A stretch of 64,000 nt of DNA from Flavobacteriaceae bacterium PS02336 (GTDB lineage: Bacteria > Bacteroidota > Bacteroidia > Flavobacteriales > Flavobacteriaceae), in the NCBI GenBank assembly GCA_029960065.1, contig JASCOF010000001.1:868001-932000 (forward strand), written 5' to 3'. Every line of letters starts with the position of its first letter. The first letter of the stretch is position 1. Positions 62,752-64,000 of the stretch are shown piece after piece. Below the pieces are notes generated by a model, which saw nothing but the letters and a program-made list of their open reading frames with translations, did no database searches and was not told where the DNA came from. The position numbers were made by a program, and so were the translations under genes.

Positions 62752-63774
62752 ATGAAAAAACACCTATTTCTTCTGCTTTTCACAACCATAAGTTTTGCAC
62801 AGCAGAAAACATTCACAAACCCAATCCTTTCATCTGGAGCAGATCCGTACAGTACGTATTACAAAGGATATTACTACTATACCAATACGCTCGGAAACAA
62901 ATTGGTTTTATGGAAAACAAAAGACCTTTCAGATATTAAAAATGCCGAAAGCAAAGTGATTTGGACACCGCCTAAAAACACGAATTATTCAGCTGAAATC
63001 TGGGCGCCGGAGTTTCATATTATCAACGGGAAATGGTATTGTTATTTTGCTGCAGATAATGGCGATAACAACAATCACAGGATGTATGTTTTAGAAAATA
63101 AATCTTCAGATCCGTTTAAAGGAAATTTTGATTTTAAAGGAAAAATAGCCGCTAAAACAGATAAATGGGCAATTGATGGAAATGTTTTCGAGTATAAAAA
63201 ACAGCTTTACATGATTTGGGCAGGCTGGGAAGGAGATAAAAACGGACAGCAGAATATTTACATTGCTAAAATGAAAAATCCGCTGGAAATCGAAGGCGAC
63301 CGCGTTATGATTTCTGCTCCAACAAACGATTGGGAAACACACGGAGCATTACACGATGATGTAAATCCGCCTCAGGTCAATGTGAACGAAGGACCCCAAT
63401 TTTTAGAAAGAAACGGTAAAATCTTTATTGTTTTTTCTGCAAGCGGCTGCTGGACGGATTTCTATGCTTTAGGATTGTTAACCTTTAACGGTACAGATAA
63501 CCTTTTAGATGCGAATGCTTGGAAGAAATCACCTGAACCGATTTTCAAACAATCAGAAAAGAACAAAGTTTACGCACCGGGACATAATTCATTTTTTAAA
63601 TCTCCTGATGGGAAAGAAGACTGGATTTTATACCATGCCAATTCAAATCCTGGAGAAGGCTGCGGAAACAAAAGATCACCAAGAATGCAGAGAATTGACT
63701 GGGATGCAAACGGATATCCGGTTTTGGGTGAGCCAGTTAGCGAAGGAACTCCGTTAGCTATTCCTTCAAATTAA
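62752..63774 (+). CDS. GH43 glycoside hydrolase (arabinofuranosidase/xylosidase type)
   Basis: 340 residues. Signal peptide MKKHLFLLLFTTISFAQ. Five-bladed GH43 propeller with all three catalytic positions: base Asp31 in SSGADPYSTYY, pKa modulator Asp142 in KWAIDGNVFEY, and acid Glu213 in NVNEGPQFLER. EIWAPEFHIINGKWYCYFAADNG is the typical second blade. Likely an alpha-L-arabinofuranosidase acting on arabinose side chains, fitting the other enzymes of the locus. A lipoprotein gene begins 52 bp downstream. Confidence 0.9.
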   Translation: MKKHLFLLLFTTISFAQQKTFTNPILSSGADPYSTYYKGYYYYTNTLGNKLVLWKTKDLSDIKNAESKVIWTPPKNTNYSAEIWAPEFHIINGKWYCYFAADNGDNNNHRMYVLENKSSDPFKGNFDFKGKIAAKTDKWAIDGNVFEYKKQLYMIWAGWEGDKNGQQNIYIAKMKNPLEIEGDRVMISAPTNDWETHGALHDDVNPPQVNVNEGPQFLERNGKIFIVFSASGCWTDFYALGLLTFNGTDNLLDANAWKKSPEPIFKQSEKNKVYAPGHNSFFKSPDGKEDWILYHANSNPGEGCGNKRSPRMQRIDWDANGYPVLGEPVSEGTPLAIPSN

Positions 63775-63825
63775 AAAAAAATAATCGGAGGATGAGATTT
63801 GCTTCGTTCTCACAATGACATAAAA

Positions 63826-64000
63826 ATGAAAAATATTCAAATTGCAGCAGTTTTAGTACTGGCACTTTTTCAATTTAACTGTAAAGACAGTAAGAAAGAA
63901 ACTCAGACTTCAAAGGAAACTTCTAAAATTACTGCAGATTCAGTAAAAACGGTTTTAGAAACTAAAAATTTCGATACGATTATCGACGGTAAAAAAGTTA
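63826..64000 (+). CDS. Lipoprotein, 5' end only, possibly aldose 1-epimerase
   Basis: 58 codons visible. Lipobox near ALFQFNC (Cys at about residue 19), then a Lys/Thr/Ser/Glu-rich linker and NFDTIIDGKKV. That last segment resembles the start of Bacteroidota aldose 1-epimerase (mutarotase) domains, which typically begin with a Phe-x-x-x-hydrophobic-Asp-Gly-Lys pattern. This is a weak clue. A mutarotase would fit a sugar-degrading locus. Confidence 0.45.
   Translation, partial: MKNIQIAAVLVLALFQFNCKDSKKETQTSKETSKITADSVKTVLETKNFDTIIDGKKV

Overview
The window reads as the chromosome of a member of the Bacteroidota, most likely a Flavobacterium or close relative. The evidence is AT-rich DNA, two SusC/SusD pairs, six TonB-dependent receptors in 64 kb, a protein with a type IX secretion (T9SS) C-terminal sorting domain, a one-protein hybrid two-component regulator, and several upstream boxes matching the Bacteroidota promoter pattern TAnnTTTG. 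I found no rRNA, tRNA, transposase, integrase or CRISPR array.

Layout. 1-8940 (minus strand) is a trans-envelope signalling and uptake operon: ECF sigma factor, FecR-type anti-sigma, SusC with an STN signalling domain, SusD, an unrecognised lipoprotein, and the start of a di-haem cytochrome c peroxidase cut by the window edge. 9442-15793 (minus) is a tight operon in which a siderophore-type TonB receptor sits between an ABC-2 ATPase and two DUF3526-type permeases, preceded by a small His/Cys protein resembling DUF2946. 15931-28079 holds mixed metabolic genes: DUF1810, a DapB-like reductase with an altered motif, sdhA-sdhB without sdhC, a large secreted sugar dehydrogenase, a self-contained MarR/S41 protease unit with a palindromic operator over its promoter, a divergent HxlR/azoreductase pair with its own operator, and a thiolase. 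28321-47172 carries three more TonB receptors (one with a divergent AraC regulator and a lipoprotein partner), a TauE/SafE-DUF1634 pair, a luciferase-like oxidoreductase, two DoxX proteins, an esterase, an AraC regulator, a GNAT, an MDR reductase and a CPBP protease. 47383-49259 is a LytS/LytTR two-component pair. 49349-64000 is a polysaccharide utilization locus: hybrid two-component regulator, divergent SusC/SusD, a GH5-type enzyme, GH43, GH2, GH43 and the start of a lipoprotein that may be an aldose epimerase.

The most unusual feature is in the gaps between genes. Many are filled with short-period repeats, each locus with its own word (7, 14, 16 or 21 nt), often with forward copies on one side and reverse-complement copies on the other. 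They abut or contain the stop codons of neighbouring genes. One 16-nt word family (consensus near AATTAGATAATGTGTC) occurs at three loci, reads outward from gene ends, and supplies or overlaps the stop codons of three unrelated genes. In a GH43 gene, one copy of a 21-bp tandem repeat encodes the last six residues and the stop. A 33-nt palindrome occurs three times with compensatory base changes. These are best seen as gene-3'-end elements of unknown origin and function.
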